DNA from: Candidatus Microgenomates bacterium
GTDB lineage: Bacteria; Patescibacteriota; Microgenomatia; 2-02-FULL-39-11
Assembly (NCBI GenBank): GCA_022866885.1
Contig: JALHWS010000005.1
Span: 1 to 5,856, forward strand
Length of the DNA: 5,856 nt
Reading direction: 5' to 3'
This document shows positions 5,025-5,856 of the stretch, piece after piece. The stretch's first letter is position 1, and each line of letters starts with the position of its first letter. The notes beneath the pieces were generated by a model. The model worked only from the letters and a program-made list of their open reading frames with translations, did no database searches and was not told where the DNA came from. The translations under genes were made by a program, and so were the position numbers.

Positions 5025-5077
5025 CATCAGTCTTCTGTTATCTTTATCCGTCATCGGCCATCGGTCCTCTGTCTTCG
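5023..5077 (-). repeat. Solo array of 8 degenerate 7-bp units
   Basis: The plus strand reads GTCATCA, GTCTTCT, GTTATCT, TTATCC (6 bp), GTCATCG, GCCATCG, GTCCTCT, GTCTTCG. It has the same GTNNTCN pattern and orientation as the array at 2026-2202. Its right edge continues AAATTAT, like the right edge of that array. No four-helix-bundle gene and no opposed array are present in the flanking DNA. It ends 9 bp from the LCP stop codon. Confidence 0.8.
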
Positions 5078-5086
5078 AAATTATTA

Positions 5087-5856
5087 TTACGGCTTTATCT
5101 CACAACTCGGGGATTCCAGTTGACAGGCAATATATTTTTGGATTTCACCAAAATCTCCGCTTCGGGGAGTCAGCACCCACATATCTTTATACTGCCAGGC
5201 CGGCGGGTTGATGAGATATCCTTTTCTTTTTTGTTCACTGTCACCTGTATCCAAAACCAGTTGACGGAGACTGCCGGAAGGCATAGTCAGGAAAAATTTC
5301 CCTAATAGGATCTTTTCCGACCAGTTTAAGTCTGTGGCCACGTTTTGCATAAAAACCTCATACAATTTTTTCATTAAGTTAAAATCTTTCCAAAGTTTTT
5401 GGGTAATAATTTTATTTTTCACGGCCAAAATCACCTGTTGTTGCCGCTTACCTCTGGCAAAATCCGTCCCTTCCTCCCCTTCGGCGTGGCGGCTGCGGAC
5501 ATACTTCAAAGCCAGTTTACCATCCATATGCTGTATCCCTTTTTCAAAAACCAGTGTTTCGTAGCGGCAGGCAAAAGTTTTATCGGTGCCGCAAGTGTCG
5601 TTTTCTTTCCCTTCAATCGGATAAAGTTTATCCGTAAATGATTTCTCCACGTCGATATCGACTCCGCCGATGAGATCAATCACTTTCTCAAAACCGGAAA
5701 AATTTATCAGCAGTCCGTATTGCACCGGCTGGCCCAACACTTCCCCGACGGCCGCTTTGGCCATAATCAAACCCCCTCCCGGCTTTTTTTCTTCACCGTA
5801 ATGATAAGCGGAATTGATCCTGTCTTTCAAAGACGGCAACCAGACGTCTCTCGGCA
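5087..5856 (-). CDS. LytR-CpsA-Psr (LCP) family protein, N-terminus beyond the window
   Basis: LCP enzymes sit in the membrane and transfer glycopolymers from polyprenyl carriers to the cell wall or other acceptors. The frame runs off the right edge; the first visible residues PRDVWLPSLKDRINSAYHYGE match the LCP motif (I)PRDxWVxxxxxKINxAYxxG with its catalytic-site arginine and aspartate. The TTG at 5839 is therefore an internal leucine. Further signatures: VQYGLLINFSGFEKVIDLIGGVDIDVEKSF, and the C-terminal motif MDGKLALKYVRSRHAEGEEGTDFARGKRQQQVI (about 5429-5527) with the conserved R and DFxRxxRQ. Two cysteines (CGTDKTFAC) in the middle and two near the C-terminus (CQLESPSC) could form disulfides outside the cell. 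The missing N-terminus should carry a membrane helix. The style fits Microgenomates LCP proteins. It is codirectional with hicBA but separated by a palindrome and a repeat array. Confidence 0.9.
   Translation of the reverse strand, partial: PRDVWLPSLKDRINSAYHYGEEKKPGGGLIMAKAAVGEVLGQPVQYGLLINFSGFEKVIDLIGGVDIDVEKSFTDKLYPIEGKENDTCGTDKTFACRYETLVFEKGIQHMDGKLALKYVRSRHAEGEEGTDFARGKRQQQVILAVKNKIITQKLWKDFNLMKKLYEVFMQNVATDLNWSEKILLGKFFLTMPSGSLRQLVLDTGDSEQKRKGYLINPPAWQYKDMWVLTPRSGDFGEIQKYIACQLESPSCEIKP

Noticed and set aside
5837..5839. TTG as start codon of the LCP protein
   Set aside because: The frame continues upstream to the window edge with PRDVW, a core LCP motif, so this codon is an internal leucine.

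Overview
The window looks like a fragment of a Candidate Phyla Radiation genome, most likely Microgenomates-like. This is judged from protein style only: a Thr/Pro-rich surface protein with a C-terminal membrane anchor, a LytR-CpsA-Psr (LCP) protein of the type common in that group, and many small toxin-antitoxin and four-helix-bundle genes. No rRNA, tRNA or CRISPR array was seen. One large gene (2270-4273) reads as foreign. Its C-terminal tail and signal peptide resemble exported proteins of Chloroflexota (Anaerolineae).

Layout from left to right. (1) 3-1007, plus strand: the 3' part of an exported, membrane-anchored surface protein with Ig-like domains. (2) 1025-1438: a near-consensus sigma70 promoter (TTGACA, 17 bp, TATAGT) followed by about 360 bp with no convincing gene but with a dense series of hairpins; a candidate structured RNA or leader. 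(3) 1434-2233: a composite element. A 22-27 bp terminal inverted repeat encloses two inverted arrays of a degenerate 7-bp unit (24 and 25 units). Between them sits one minus-strand gene for a four-helix-bundle (S23/IVS-type) protein. (4) 2270-4273, plus strand: an exported von Willebrand A plus DUF11-repeat protein with a good ribosome binding site. It is followed by two strong hairpins and a possible terminator. (5) 4428-4902, minus strand: an overlapping hicB-hicA toxin-antitoxin operon with its own promoter. (6) 5005-5077: a perfect 20-bp palindrome abutting a third, solo copy of the 7-bp array. (7) 5087-5856, minus strand: the C-terminal part of an LCP protein, whose N-terminus lies beyond the right edge.

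The surface protein, the vWA/DUF11 protein and the LCP enzyme all act at or outside the membrane, so the locus looks like a cell-envelope region interrupted by accessory elements. The most unusual signal is the 7-bp-register arrays. They have two invariant bases in all 49 units around the S23-type gene, and they recur without a gene near 5050. I do not recognise this as a described element class.
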